Shown: piece by piece, positions 26,397 through 34,910 of the stretch
Numbering within the stretch: the stretch's first letter is position 1
Layout of the letters: each line of letters opens with the position of its first letter
DNA from: CAYFXE01 sp964347035
GTDB taxonomy: Bacteria; Acidobacteriota; Aminicenantia; Aminicenantales; Aminicenantaceae
Assembly (NCBI GenBank): GCA_964347035.1
Contig: CAYFXE010000001.1
Location: 62,001 to 126,000, forward strand
Reading direction: 5' to 3'
DNA length: 64,000 nucleotides
The notes under the pieces: model-generated
What the model was told of the DNA's origin: nothing
The model's database searches: none
Seen by the model: only the letters and a program-made list of their open reading frames with translations
Position numbers and translations under genes: made by a program

Positions 26397-27959
26397 TTAA
26401 TTATTCAACATACTCGAAAAAGAAATGTTTTTTTCCTCCAGACTTATCCCCAGAGCCCTGTTTAAGCGAGCCAATGACAGGTTGTAGTCGATGATGGCCT
26501 TCAATTCCAAACTCTGAGCGTTGGCTAGGTCCCTCTGGTATTGGAGGACGAAATAGTTCGTGGTGAGTCCGACTTTCAGCTTCTCTTCCTCGGCTTCCAG
26601 TTTCTTTGCGGCCAACTCCCGCGCCACTTTCCGGGCCTGAATCCGCTTAAAATTCGTTTCTACCCCCCGAAGAGCGTTCTTAATCTCAAGGAAAGCCTGT
26701 TGCTCCTGATTCTTGATCTGTAAAGTTGCTTGTTCCAGGTTGACTTTTGCCTGAGCATAAGCGGCGCGAGAGAGAAGTGTGCTGAAGGGGATAGAGAAAG
26801 TCAGGCCGACCGTCCAGTTGTTGAACTTGAAACTGAGGGCGTCCTTCAAGGCATTGGAAGCACCACCGGGAATCGTGTCCACAATCACTCCTGTCAGCGG
26901 GTTTCCGCCTTGGTATATGATTTGATCTCCTGAAATGCCTGGACTCCAGTAGGATGCTTGCAGGCTCAACTCAGGAAGAAGCTGATTCTTAGCATAACTG
27001 AGGTTGAGTTCTTTGTTCTTCAGGTCTATCCTGGAGACCTGAAGGTCGGGTCGATTCTGTAGGGCAACGGCCAGAGCTTGATCAAGAGTCATGTCTTTTT
27101 TCACATAGCTAGGCTTGTCTGTGGGTATGATCCTCAGAATCTCGGCATCCTCCTCATCGGCAGCGAGATTGATGATCGTTTTCAGAGCATCCTCGTTATT
27201 CTTGACCAGGGCCTCTGCCTCTAGGATTTCGGCTTCGCGCGTGGCTACCTGCTCTTGGGCTGTCAGGATTTCAATCGGGGCCAGAGTGCCGACTTCCACC
27301 GCCCGCCTATTTTTTTCCAGCAGGTCTTGAGCCAATTTCAAGGACTGCTTAATGACTGTCAGGTTCTCGGTAGAATTGACGAGATTCCAGTAGGCCTCTT
27401 CCACGTTGTAGATCGTATCCTGAAGCGCTCTTTTATACTGGGTTTCGGAGATGTCGCTGTTATTGTGAGCGATCAGGATTTCTCTGCGGTTGATGTTAAG
27501 GCCAAAATTCTTGAGGATGGGCTGAGTAAAATTAAACCTCAGCGTTCCTCCGTAGCGAGGGTTGATGGTTTGGAAACTCCTGTTCGATTCGGTGGCGTAG
27601 CCCGTAAGGTTAATAGACAGGTTTCCCCCTGTGGGCAGGAGCTGGTTTATCTGAGCTGAATAGTCCGTCCTATCAGTCGTAACTTCTTTTGCTGCATCGA
27701 GGAACGAGTAGGAAGGCGAAATGTTACTGTCTATACCATAGCTTAAAGAAAGCGAGGGCATGAATTTCTCTTTAGCTAGGGAGATTGAAATATCGGCCAG
27801 CTCAGGGGATAAGACTTCCACAGCCAGGCCGAGGTTGTTTTCCATCGCCTTCAGAATGCATTCCTCTAGGGAGAGGGAGATGGTTTTTTCCTGTTGGCCT
27901 TGAGAGACAGCGGCGAAAAAGAATACGGAGATAAAAATCCCGATGATGCGTTTATTCAT
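26397..27959 (-). CDS. tolC: TolC-family outer-membrane efflux protein
   Basis: 520 residues with an N-terminal signal peptide (IGIFISVFFFAAVSQG) and the two-repeat OEP organisation. The first half includes SLSLEECILKAMENNLGLAVE and the second TLDQALAVALQNRPDLQVSRIDLKNKE, each followed by long coiled-coil helices (for example QARKVARELAAKKLEAEEEKLKVG). The family forms trimeric outer-membrane channels for MacAB, RND or type I systems. A good ribosome binding site (AGGAGG) precedes the ATG. The adaptor and pump genes that should lie just upstream survive only as a fused remnant. Confidence 0.92.
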   Translation of the reverse strand: MNKRIIGIFISVFFFAAVSQGQQEKTISLSLEECILKAMENNLGLAVEVLSPELADISISLAKEKFMPSLSLSYGIDSNISPSYSFLDAAKEVTTDRTDYSAQINQLLPTGGNLSINLTGYATESNRSFQTINPRYGGTLRFNFTQPILKNFGLNINRREILIAHNNSDISETQYKRALQDTIYNVEEAYWNLVNSTENLTVIKQSLKLAQDLLEKNRRAVEVGTLAPIEILTAQEQVATREAEILEAEALVKNNEDALKTIINLAADEEDAEILRIIPTDKPSYVKKDMTLDQALAVALQNRPDLQVSRIDLKNKELNLSYAKNQLLPELSLQASYWSPGISGDQIIYQGGNPLTGVIVDTIPGGASNALKDALSFKFNNWTVGLTFSIPFSTLLSRAAYAQAKVNLEQATLQIKNQEQQAFLEIKNALRGVETNFKRIQARKVARELAAKKLEAEEEKLKVGLTTNYFVLQYQRDLANAQSLELKAIIDYNLSLARLNRALGISLEEKNISFSSMLNN

Positions 27960-28034
27960 ATTTTCCTCCTAGATAATTTTCTTTTTTTACTCAACCATCA
28001 CAAGTCATCATTAGAACAGTAAGAAATAAAGCTT

Positions 28035-28329
28035 TTATTCGTACCTTAAGGCCTCAATTGGGTCGAGTTTAGAGGCCTTGCTTGATTGTGGAATTAAAGT
28101 TTGCATAGAGCTGTTCGATGCGGCCTGAGACCTGGCTTCCGACGTCGACGATGGTGACCGGATTAAGCGATCCTATAGTAACCACCATGGCTTGGATGTC
28201 CCCCTTCTCTATTGCCTCGTTTTTATAATTTCTGGCCTTATCCTTGTTGCTATTGAAGAGCGTGAAACCTAGAACAATCCCCACGATGACGATAAAAACA
28301 ACGATTTCGATGATGATTTTCTTATTCAT
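28035..28329 (-). pseudogene. Collapsed MacA-MacB remnant (adaptor start joined to permease end)
   Basis: From 28329 the first 85 or so residues are the N-terminus of a MacA/HlyD-type periplasmic adaptor: membrane anchor, then VTIGSLNPVTIVDVGSQVSGRIEQLYANFN. It stops just after IKQGL, where the family would continue into its coiled coil. Immediately beyond, in another frame, 28079-28035 encodes KASKLDPIEALRYE and a stop, the typical C-terminus of an FtsX/MacB ABC permease. The rest of the adaptor, the ATPase and most of the permease are missing. A short shared AAGGC-like sequence sits at the junction. It may be a genuine deletion or an assembly collapse; the encoded peptide is unlikely to work. 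Confidence 0.8.
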
Positions 28330-28753
28330 TCGATTTCTTTCTAGGTTTTCTGTGGTTTCTTCGTTTGTTCATCTGTTCTTTCCTCTTTTGGAGGTATCTT
28401 TCAATCATGGCCTCGAATTTTGTCCTCTGCTCCTCAGTCAGGACGTTATTAATCTCGGTTTTCAAGTCCGATCTTATTTTCGAGATGCGCTCATGGATAT
28501 GGCTTTTCAGCTTCTTTAGACTCTCTTCGTTATCGGCGAAGATTTGTCTGATCTGTTCCTGTTGTTCTGCGGATAGATCTAGCTCTTTAGCCATGATATC
28601 CAGCGTGGGAAATTCAACCGGCCGCCGATCTCTTCTGGATCTCTTGGATTTTGTGGGAAAGATGTATTCATCTAGAAGAACCCCGGCCACACCGCCGACG
28701 ATGAAGACGACGATGAAAGAGAGGATAATCCAGAGTTTATAATTGTTTTTCAT
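28322..28753 (-). CDS. Spy/CpxP-like periplasmic stress or metal sensor
   Basis: 143 residues. An N-terminal membrane anchor (about 6-28) is followed by a basic linker and an all-helical periplasmic domain with two LTxxQ-type motifs, LSAEQQEQIRQI and LTEEQRTKFEAM, as in Spy, CpxP and CnrX-like heavy-metal resistor proteins. The tail is very basic. It overlaps the anti-sigma gene by 4 bp and the adaptor remnant by 8 bp, so it was co-translated with an ECF system. A role in sensing envelope damage or metal and adjusting anti-sigma activity is inferred. Confidence 0.8.
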   Translation of the reverse strand: MKNNYKLWIILSFIVVFIVGGVAGVLLDEYIFPTKSKRSRRDRRPVEFPTLDIMAKELDLSAEQQEQIRQIFADNEESLKKLKSHIHERISKIRSDLKTEINNVLTEEQRTKFEAMIERYLQKRKEQMNKRRNHRKPRKKSNE

Positions 28754-29247
28754 GGGATTTGTCTCCTTGTGCTGTCCTGCTCCTCCAAAGTGGAGAAGAT
28801 GATCATCATGTTCTGGTCCTCCAATCTTTCATCAAGTAAAAGCTGGGTCTCCTCGAGAGGATTCAGGTTACGGAGGAGAAGCGCTTCGGACTGACTCAAT
28901 TCCTGATCTTTAACTGGAAAGATACAGATAATGGCAACGGCAATGATAAGGACGATAATCAGGGATGCGGGTACAGCCCGGAGACCCCATTGTTTGACAG
29001 AAGCCCAGAACGGCAAGCCTTGCCTTTCTTTGATTTTGGCCTGGAGGCGTTCCCAGAAATAGGGCTTCGGCTCTTGAGGTTTCTCTTGTCTCAAAAGACT
29101 GATGATGGTTCGGTATTCCTCTCTTGTCTCCTGGCATTCAGGACAGCTATTTATGTGTATCTCGATTTTCTTTTTTTCTTCCTCTGTCAACAGATTGTCG
29201 AAGGAGCGGAGTATCCATTTCTCGAATTTTTTACAGCTCATACTCAC
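28750..29247 (-). CDS. Zinc-finger anti-sigma factor
   Basis: 165 residues. The N-terminal cytoplasmic ZAS domain has Cys5 and IHINSCPECQ, giving the HxxxCxxC zinc signature. One membrane helix follows (about 90-110, IIVLIIAVAIICIF), then a ~50-residue periplasmic tail with LLLDERLEDQNMMIIF. Such proteins hold ECF sigma factors inactive until a periplasmic signal arrives. It overlaps both neighbours by 4 bp. Confidence 0.9.
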   Translation of the reverse strand: MSMSCKKFEKWILRSFDNLLTEEEKKKIEIHINSCPECQETREEYRTIISLLRQEKPQEPKPYFWERLQAKIKERQGLPFWASVKQWGLRAVPASLIIVLIIAVAIICIFPVKDQELSQSEALLLRNLNPLEETQLLLDERLEDQNMMIIFSTLEEQDSTRRQIP

Positions 29248-29798
29248 CTCCTTATATATGGCTCTATATTTTTTCGCAGCAATCGCCTCGCTCTGTGCAG
29301 GCGAGAATCGACAGTACCCGGAGAGATCTTCAAGATTTTTGAGATTTCTCCGTAAGAAAGTTCTTGGATGTCTCTCAAGGAAATGATGATCTGGTATTTC
29401 TCTGGCAGGGTGCGAATGGCCTGGTGAACTAGTGCTCTTCTCGCTATTTGTATTTTTTCTTTTTCTCTTTTTTTGACCTCGTCTTCTTGAGCAAAGGGAT
29501 TCTCCTTGATGTCATCAATAGAAAGTTTGGGCATTCTCTCTTTTTTTCTCAGGTGATCCTTGATGAGGTTTATGGTAATGCGATAGAGCCAAGTGCCGAA
29601 TTTTGATTTATATTTAAAACTCGACAGCCCAAAATAGGCCCTTATAAAGGCTTCTTGGGCAATATCATCGGCGGTTCCAGTATCTCTGGTTATGCTTAAG
29701 GCCATGTTAAATACCCTGTTCTTATATTTCTCGACCAGCTGTCGGAAGGCGTCCTGATCTTCGTTTTTGCTCCTTTGAACGAGCTCTTTTTCTTCCAT
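29244..29798 (-). CDS. ECF RNA polymerase sigma factor (RpoE-like)
   Basis: 184 residues. Sigma region 2 (about 20-90) contains YKNRVFNMALSITRDTGTADDIAQEAFIRAYFGLSSFK, shown here only by its ends, and GTWLYRITINLIKD. Region 4 (about 125-180) has LPEKYQIIISLRDIQELSYG and a helix-turn-helix ending GTVDSRLHRARRLL. It is the first gene of sigma / anti-sigma / Spy-like / (MacA-MacB remnant) / tolC. ECF operons usually activate themselves; the hairpin in the leader (29819-29843) could add control. Confidence 0.93.
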   Translation of the reverse strand: MEEKELVQRSKNEDQDAFRQLVEKYKNRVFNMALSITRDTGTADDIAQEAFIRAYFGLSSFKYKSKFGTWLYRITINLIKDHLRKKERMPKLSIDDIKENPFAQEDEVKKREKEKIQIARRALVHQAIRTLPEKYQIIISLRDIQELSYGEISKILKISPGTVDSRLHRARRLLRKNIEPYIRR

Positions 29799-29818
29799 AT
29801 CCTTTCACGTTGTCTTGA

Positions 29819-29843
29819 CCTCCGTCTATTGTTTAGACGGAGG
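29819..29843 (-). promoter_or_regulatory. Perfect 10-bp hairpin in the sigma-factor leader
   Basis: CCTCCGTCTA, TTGTT, TAGACGGAGG: 10-bp perfect stem, 5-nt loop, about 20 nt before the sigma ATG and next to its ribosome binding site (GAAAGG). It may be an mRNA structure or a dyad operator. No poly-T follows. Confidence 0.6.
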
Positions 29844-29940
29844 AAAAGAAGAAATCTTCCTTTACAGGGGATGCTTCTATTATGTTTATAAAAGAAAAGT
29901 TTAACGTATAAAAGTTTTCTTTGAAAGGGGAAAAAAGGAT

Positions 29941-29957
29941 CTGATTATAAAAATCAG
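29941..29957 (-). terminator. Weak intrinsic-terminator-like hairpin
   Basis: On the minus strand CTGATT-TTTAT-AATCAG overlaps the stop codon of the small secreted protein and is followed by ATCCTTTTTT. The stem is A/T-rich, so termination is likely to be partial. Confidence 0.4.
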
Positions 29958-30328
29958 GTGGTTTTTTTCGTTCCTTCCCATGAACTGGCACCAAAGGAAC
30001 CGAATTGGACCTCGCCCGACATCGTGTCGCCTTCCACTTCTCCGCTCCAGGTCATAGTCATTTCTCCTCTAGGCGTTTCGCGGGTTATCGTCCATTCGAT
30101 CTTGTTGCCGGTGATCGTGCCCTCTCCAGCGGTCTCTCCGCGCTGGCTAGTCATGGTCACCGTCAGTGTGCTACCTTCCTGTTCAAAGTGGACATCCCAA
30201 GTCATTTCCCCCCTTTGGGTGCTGACAGTAATTTCCCAGTCGCCCCTGACATCTGTGTCCAGGGCCATAGAAGAAAGGGAGAAGAAGGCCAAAAAGAGAA
30301 CTGCTGGGAGTACCAATAATCTGTTCAT
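29954..30328 (-). CDS. Small secreted beta-rich protein with RGE repeats
   Basis: 124 residues with a clear signal peptide (LLVLPAVLFLAFFSLSSMA). The mature part alternates beta-strand-like segments and shows three related motifs: TQRGEMTWDV, SQRGETAGEG and TPRGEMTMTW, suggesting duplicated hairpins in a lipocalin-like barrel. Similar GDWEITV-type proteins are uncharacterised. A ribosome binding site AAGGAG precedes the ATG, and TATAAT on the minus strand (30350-30345) may be its -10. Function unknown. Confidence 0.75.
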   Translation of the reverse strand: MNRLLVLPAVLFLAFFSLSSMALDTDVRGDWEITVSTQRGEMTWDVHFEQEGSTLTVTMTSQRGETAGEGTITGNKIEWTITRETPRGEMTMTWSGEVEGDTMSGEVQFGSFGASSWEGTKKTT

Positions 30329-30599
30329 GTTAATCTCCTTCTGTATTATAATTGATTTTATTATTAGACGGTTAATTTCAGCCTTATCTTCCCCAAAAAA
30401 AATTTTTTTGCTGGATGCAGCTGTACAGATGTGTTTTTAATCTGATTTATCCTTGCATTTCACTATTCGTCATAAACATGGCTAAGCTATCTTAGCGCCA
30501 TTAAAGATGAGAAGGCTACCGTCTCATTATAATGGTTCTTTGAGTGGAAAAGAGTCCTCTATCACAGAAATAGATATGCTTATTCCTCGTCACTTATCC

Positions 30600-30628
30600 T
30601 TGACAATCCCTCTGGACTTTACTTTAAT
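30600..30628 (+). promoter_or_regulatory. Promoter of the sdh-bc operon
   Basis: TTGACA (30600-30605), 17 bp, TTTAAT (30623-30628). The start would be about 30635, some 20 nt before the sdhC ATG (30655). Apart from this promoter, the 323-bp gap 30329-30651 shows only A/T-rich sequence and no gene. Confidence 0.7.
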
Positions 30629-30654
30629 ATATCCTCTCAAAAGGAACATTATTG

Positions 30655-30963
30655 ATGTTTGTTTGGGTTTTCCATCGGATTAGCGGCCTTTTGCTCATCC
30701 TCCTCCTAGGCATCAAAATCACAACAGCTCTCTTCCTGATGACAAAGGAACAGAAACCCGACTGGGCTTTGGTCCTCCACACTAACTCCATTATCGATGT
30801 CTTGCTCATTATTTCCGTCGTGGCTCATGCGCTGTACGGCCTGCGGACCGTAATCATCGATCTCGGTGTCCGGAAAGAAAAATTGCTCTTTTGGGTATTC
30901 TCTCTCCTCATCGTTGTCTTCAGTGCCGTACTTCTGATCTTTTATTTTACCAGGAATTACTGA
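30655..30963 (+). CDS. sdhC: Succinate dehydrogenase membrane anchor, cytochrome b subunit
   Basis: 102 residues from the ATG at 30655 (a TTG one codon upstream is less likely); AAGGAAC serves as ribosome binding site. Three hydrophobic helices. FHRISGLLL at 6-14 resembles the quinone-site/heme region of SdhC, and VVAHALYGLRTVIIDLG carries a second conserved His, as in SdhC/D proteins. It anchors the complex and binds heme b and quinone. No separate sdhD is present: sdhA starts directly after the stop codon. Confidence 0.85.
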   Translation: MFVWVFHRISGLLLILLLGIKITTALFLMTKEQKPDWALVLHTNSIIDVLLIISVVAHALYGLRTVIIDLGVRKEKLLFWVFSLLIVVFSAVLLIFYFTRNY

Positions 30964-32661
30964 ATGATCGACCAGGACATCCTCGTTGTTGGGGGTGGAT
31001 TGGCAGGCTTGGCCGCTGCACTCACCAGTGATGCGAACCTTCGAACAGCTGTCGTCTCCAAGGTCCATCCTCTCCGCTCTCACTCTGTCGCGGCTCAAGG
31101 TGGAATCAACGCGGCCCTGGCAAACAATCCAGATGGCAAAGACGACAGCTGGGAGAGGCATGCTTTTGACACCATCAAAGGGAGTGATTATCTGGCTGAC
31201 CAGAGTGCTGCCGAGTTGATGTGCCAGGAAGCCATCCCTACGATCTATGATTTGGAGCATCTCGGGGTACCTTTCAGCCGCTTTCCGGGGGGAGTTATCG
31301 CTCAGAGACCTTTCGGCGGCGCTGGTTTTCCCCGCACCTGTTATGCAGCCGATCGAACGGGACTAGTGATTCTCCATACTCTTTTCGAACAGGCCGTGAA
31401 AAAAAGAATCGAATTTTATAACGAGTGGCTGGTGACCAAACTTGTCATCAGAGATGGAAAATGTCTGGGAGTCGTCATCTTCGACCTCACCACAGGACAG
31501 GTCATGCCGATAAGAGCCCGAGCTGTCATCTTCGCCACCGGCGGTTACGGGAGAGTCTATTCGAGGACAACCAATTCCTTCATCAACCACGGCAGCGGTA
31601 TCGCGATTGCCTACCGGGCCGGAGTTGCGTTGAAGGATATGGAATTTGTCCAGTTTCATCCCACATCTCTTTTCCCCAAAAACATCCTGATCACAGAGGG
31701 AGCGCGGGGAGAAGGAGGTTATCTTCTCAATAACAAGGGGAAGAGGTTTATGGAGGACTATGCTCCCTCAGCCATGGAACTCGCCCCGCGCGACATCGTG
31801 GCCCGTGCTCTTCAGACCGAGATCGATAAAGGGCATGGGTTTGAAGAGCAGTATGTCCATCTGGACTTGAGACATCTGGGCGAGGCGAAGCTCAATAAGA
31901 GGCTTCCAGCTATCCGAGAAATCTGTATCCATTTTGCCGGGATCGACCCCGTTGATAAACCCATTCCTATCCAGCCTGCTCAACATTATTCCATGGGAGG
32001 CATCGATGTCGATAAGACATGTGCTTCAGCGGTCAGGGGATTTTATGCTGCAGGGGAGTGTGCTTGTGTCAGTGTCCATGGAGCCAATCGCCTCGGTGGG
32101 AATTCTCTGCTAGAAACTGTTGTCTTCGGACGGATTGCAGGAGAGGAGGCATCCCGTTATGTGCACGGAAGCGAAGGGGGCGAAGAGGCTGAAAAGATTC
32201 TCCTTGAGGAGGCCTTGGAAATCAAGAGCAGGGTCGATAAGTGGAGGAAGATAGAAGACGGGTGGAAGATCCATCTCCTGCTCAACAAGCTGAAAATAAT
32301 CATGAGCGATAAAGTGGGAATTTTTCGGAGCAAAGAAGACTTAAGACATGCCTTAAAGGAAATTCAGGGACTGAGACAGGACTACAGCCAGGTTTATGTT
32401 TCGGGAGATTGCCTGAGGTATAGCCAAGAACTCGTGAATATCTTCGAGTTCGAATCCATGCTTGACCTGGCGGAGGTGATCACTCTGGGAGCCCTGAACA
32501 GGGAGGAAACACGAGGATCCCATTATCGCCTTGATTTCCCCAAAAGGGATGATTCCAATTGGCTTAAACACTCCTTGGTCTCCTGGAAAGACGGCCAACC
32601 TCGAATCGATTACCGAGATGTCAAAATCGAAAAATACAAACCTGAGGAGAGAAAATACTGA
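30964..32661 (+). CDS. sdhA: Succinate dehydrogenase/fumarate reductase flavoprotein
   Basis: 565 residues. The FAD-binding start DILVVGGGLAGLAAAL is followed by LRSHSVAAQGGINAAL, whose His is the usual covalent flavin attachment site. Substrate-binding motifs include QFHPTSLF, ITEGARGEGGYLLN, and QHYSMGGI; GANRLGGNSLLETVVFGR is near the capping-domain return. The C-terminus is somewhat shorter than in long SdhA. It oxidises succinate (or reduces fumarate) at the cytoplasmic face. The ATG immediately follows the sdhC stop. Confidence 0.95.
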   Translation: MIDQDILVVGGGLAGLAAALTSDANLRTAVVSKVHPLRSHSVAAQGGINAALANNPDGKDDSWERHAFDTIKGSDYLADQSAAELMCQEAIPTIYDLEHLGVPFSRFPGGVIAQRPFGGAGFPRTCYAADRTGLVILHTLFEQAVKKRIEFYNEWLVTKLVIRDGKCLGVVIFDLTTGQVMPIRARAVIFATGGYGRVYSRTTNSFINHGSGIAIAYRAGVALKDMEFVQFHPTSLFPKNILITEGARGEGGYLLNNKGKRFMEDYAPSAMELAPRDIVARALQTEIDKGHGFEEQYVHLDLRHLGEAKLNKRLPAIREICIHFAGIDPVDKPIPIQPAQHYSMGGIDVDKTCASAVRGFYAAGECACVSVHGANRLGGNSLLETVVFGRIAGEEASRYVHGSEGGEEAEKILLEEALEIKSRVDKWRKIEDGWKIHLLLNKLKIIMSDKVGIFRSKEDLRHALKEIQGLRQDYSQVYVSGDCLRYSQELVNIFEFESMLDLAEVITLGALNREETRGSHYRLDFPKRDDSNWLKHSLVSWKDGQPRIDYRDVKIEKYKPEERKY

Positions 32662-32662
32662 G

Positions 32663-33388
32663 ATGGTCTACACCTTTAGAATTCTCAGGTGCGATCCCCT
32701 GAAGGATGAACAGCCTTATTTTCAGGATTTTTCTTACGAGACAACGGAGGAGAAATCCATCCTGGAAGCCTTGATGGACATCCGGAATGAGCAGGATTGT
32801 ACCCTTTCCTTTAGATACAGTTGCCGAGAAGCCATCTGTGGTTCTTGTGGCCTGGTGATTAACGGTGAGTTTGACCTTGCCTGCCGAGCCGGACTCGGCT
32901 CTCTCAGGTCTCCTCTGGTTCACGTAGAACCCCTTCCCAACTTAGAGATCGAGAAGGATCTGGTAGTCAACATGGATCCCTTTTGGGAAGCTTTGTATAA
33001 GGTTGAACCCTACCTCCATGCTAGCCAGGAGTCTCCTGAGAAAGAGCATCTTATAGAAGACAAAGAAATGGACAAAATCCTCCAATACATCAACTGCATT
33101 TTATGTGGCTGCTGTTACAGTGCCTGTCCTGTGGCTTCCCGAGACGAAAGATACTTAGGACCGGCGGCCCTTGCCAAGCTCTACCGTTTGGTGAGAGATC
33201 CTCGGGATCAGAGGGCTTTCTCCAGTTGGTCGGAGGTCAATACAGAGGGCGGTGTCTGGGGATGTGATACCGTATTCAGGTGTAACGAGGTCTGCCCTAA
33301 AGACGTCAGGCCGGCCGACGGGATTGAAGCGTTGAGACGAAAACTTATCATCGAAAAAATCAAGCGGCTCTTTAGATTCAGTAAATGA
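32663..33388 (+). CDS. sdhB: Succinate dehydrogenase iron-sulfur subunit
   Basis: 241 residues from the ATG at 32663, one base after the sdhA stop; a longer frame starting inside sdhA is not needed. The [2Fe-2S] domain has SCREAICGSCGLVINGEFDLAC. The C-terminal part has INCILCGCCYSACP and CNEVCPKDVRP for the 4Fe and 3Fe clusters. It carries electrons from the flavin to the quinone in the membrane anchor. It overlaps the Rieske gene by 4 bp, tying both complexes to one transcript. Confidence 0.95.
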   Translation: MVYTFRILRCDPLKDEQPYFQDFSYETTEEKSILEALMDIRNEQDCTLSFRYSCREAICGSCGLVINGEFDLACRAGLGSLRSPLVHVEPLPNLEIEKDLVVNMDPFWEALYKVEPYLHASQESPEKEHLIEDKEMDKILQYINCILCGCCYSACPVASRDERYLGPAALAKLYRLVRDPRDQRAFSSWSEVNTEGGVWGCDTVFRCNEVCPKDVRPADGIEALRRKLIIEKIKRLFRFSK

Positions 33389-33834
33389 AACTTAAATACT
33401 CTCTTTTTACTCGACGCCAATTTTTGAACGGCCTGCTGGGCGGTTGGCTAGCGGCTTTGCTGGGATCTTTTCTGTACCCGATCATAAAGTTTGTTTTCCC
33501 TCCGTACAGAGAGCCAGATCAAGTCATCCTGCCCTTATCTGATTATAAGGACATACCCTCTAACTCGGTGAAAAAATTTCCTTGGGGAAGTAAACCTGGC
33601 CTGGTAAAGAAGAACGAGGACGGCTCCTTCTTGGCCTTTGTGGCGATCTGTACCCACTTGGACTGCAATGTCGCCTACCTGCCGGAACAGAAAAGATTTT
33701 TCTGTGCCTGTCATGACGGGTGGTATGATGAGCAGGGAATAAACATCGGAGGACCCCCTCCCCGGCCTCTACGACGTCTCGGGATCGCGGTCGAGGGAGA
33801 GGATCTGATTATAAAGAAAGAGGGATCGGAGTGA
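33385..33834 (+). CDS. qcrA: Rieske iron-sulfur protein of a bc-type complex
   Basis: 149 residues. An N-terminal TRRQFLNGLLGGWLAALLG looks like a Tat signal-anchor. The Rieske cluster motifs are complete: CTHLDC (89-94, ligands Cys89 and His91) and CACHDG (107-112, ligands Cys107 and His110), with Cys94 and Cys109 placed for the disulfide. GGPPPRPL follows, as expected. It accepts one electron from quinol outside the membrane. It overlaps sdhB and the cytochrome b gene by 4 bp each. Confidence 0.93.
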   Translation: MKLKYSLFTRRQFLNGLLGGWLAALLGSFLYPIIKFVFPPYREPDQVILPLSDYKDIPSNSVKKFPWGSKPGLVKKNEDGSFLAFVAICTHLDCNVAYLPEQKRFFCACHDGWYDEQGINIGGPPPRPLRRLGIAVEGEDLIIKKEGSE

Positions 33835-34910
33835 GCAATAGAAGCAAAAAGCCGGGACCAGCTCGTTGGTTTGAAGAACGCCTCGGCCTAACCAGCCTAA
33901 CCCGTTTTTTAACAGAGAAGACAGTCCCTCAGCATAAACACTCCATCTGGTATTACACGGGGAGTGCGATTCTGTTGTTTTTCTCGATTCAGGTCGTTAC
34001 CGGCTTTATTCTCCTTTTCTACTTCAAGCCCACCCTAGAAAAAGCCAACGAAAGTGTGGGTCGGATCATGACCGAAGTCCCTCTGGGGTGGATCCTGCGT
34101 TCGGTTCATTTCTGGTCGTCGACATTCATGATCGCTATCGTTTTCATCCATCTGATGAGCATCTGGTTTACCAAAAGCTACCGCAAACCTCGGGAGTTGA
34201 CCTGGATGAGTGGGGTGTTCCTCCTGATCGTGTCCCTGGCCTTCGGGTTTACGGGCTATCTCCGGCCCTGGGATGATCTATCTGTTTCAGCCACCAAAGT
34301 CGGCACTGATATTCCCCGCTCTATTCCCGTCGTGGGCGCCTGGGCGACCAAGTTTCTCCGGGGTGGAGAAGACGTGACCGGAGACACGCTGACGCGCTTT
34401 TTTGGCTTTCATGTCTGTATCCTTCCTCTGTTTACCCTGTTTTTGATCGGAATTCACGTCTACTTCATCCAAAAACAGGGGATCAGTCTTCCTCTCAGAG
34501 CGGAAATCAGGAACGAAAAAGTGAAGGAACTTCCTTTCTGGCCCAATTTTGTCTACAGGGAGATGATTGTTTGGCTCATCCTTCTGGGTATTCTTATCAC
34601 TCTGTCCATCTTTTTTCCTCCATCGTTAGACAAAGCAGCGGATTTGATGGCCCCGGCTCCGGAGGGAATCAAGCCCGAGTGGTATTTTCTGTTCCTGTTC
34701 CAGACTCTGAAGATTTTCCCAGCGCATATCCTCTTCGTCAGTGGAGATACGTTGGCTGCGCTGTTAATTTTGCTTTTCGGGGGCTTTTTTTTCTTTTTGC
34801 CTCTTATCGATAATAGACCTCAAGAGAAGAAAGGGAAAGCCATCACTCTCATCGCCATCGTCTTCCTGATATATGCGGTCGCTATGAGTGTCTGGAGCCT
34901 TATGGAATGA
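33831..34910 (+). CDS. qcrB: Cytochrome b of a bc-type quinol oxidoreductase
   Basis: 359 residues, GTG start overlapping the Rieske stop. The N-terminal cytochrome b6-like part has two heme pairs: SVHFWSSTF and FIHLMS on one helix, GFHVCIL and GIHVYFI on another, with GYLRPWDDLS between them. The C-terminal part contains PEWYFLFLFQTLKI, the quinol-site PEWY motif, and several helices. It oxidises quinol and recycles electrons across the membrane. At 359 residues it is a one-piece, shortened form, not split into b6 and subunit IV. Confidence 0.93.
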   Translation: MSNRSKKPGPARWFEERLGLTSLTRFLTEKTVPQHKHSIWYYTGSAILLFFSIQVVTGFILLFYFKPTLEKANESVGRIMTEVPLGWILRSVHFWSSTFMIAIVFIHLMSIWFTKSYRKPRELTWMSGVFLLIVSLAFGFTGYLRPWDDLSVSATKVGTDIPRSIPVVGAWATKFLRGGEDVTGDTLTRFFGFHVCILPLFTLFLIGIHVYFIQKQGISLPLRAEIRNEKVKELPFWPNFVYREMIVWLILLGILITLSIFFPPSLDKAADLMAPAPEGIKPEWYFLFLFQTLKIFPAHILFVSGDTLAALLILLFGGFFFFLPLIDNRPQEKKGKAITLIAIVFLIYAVAMSVWSLME

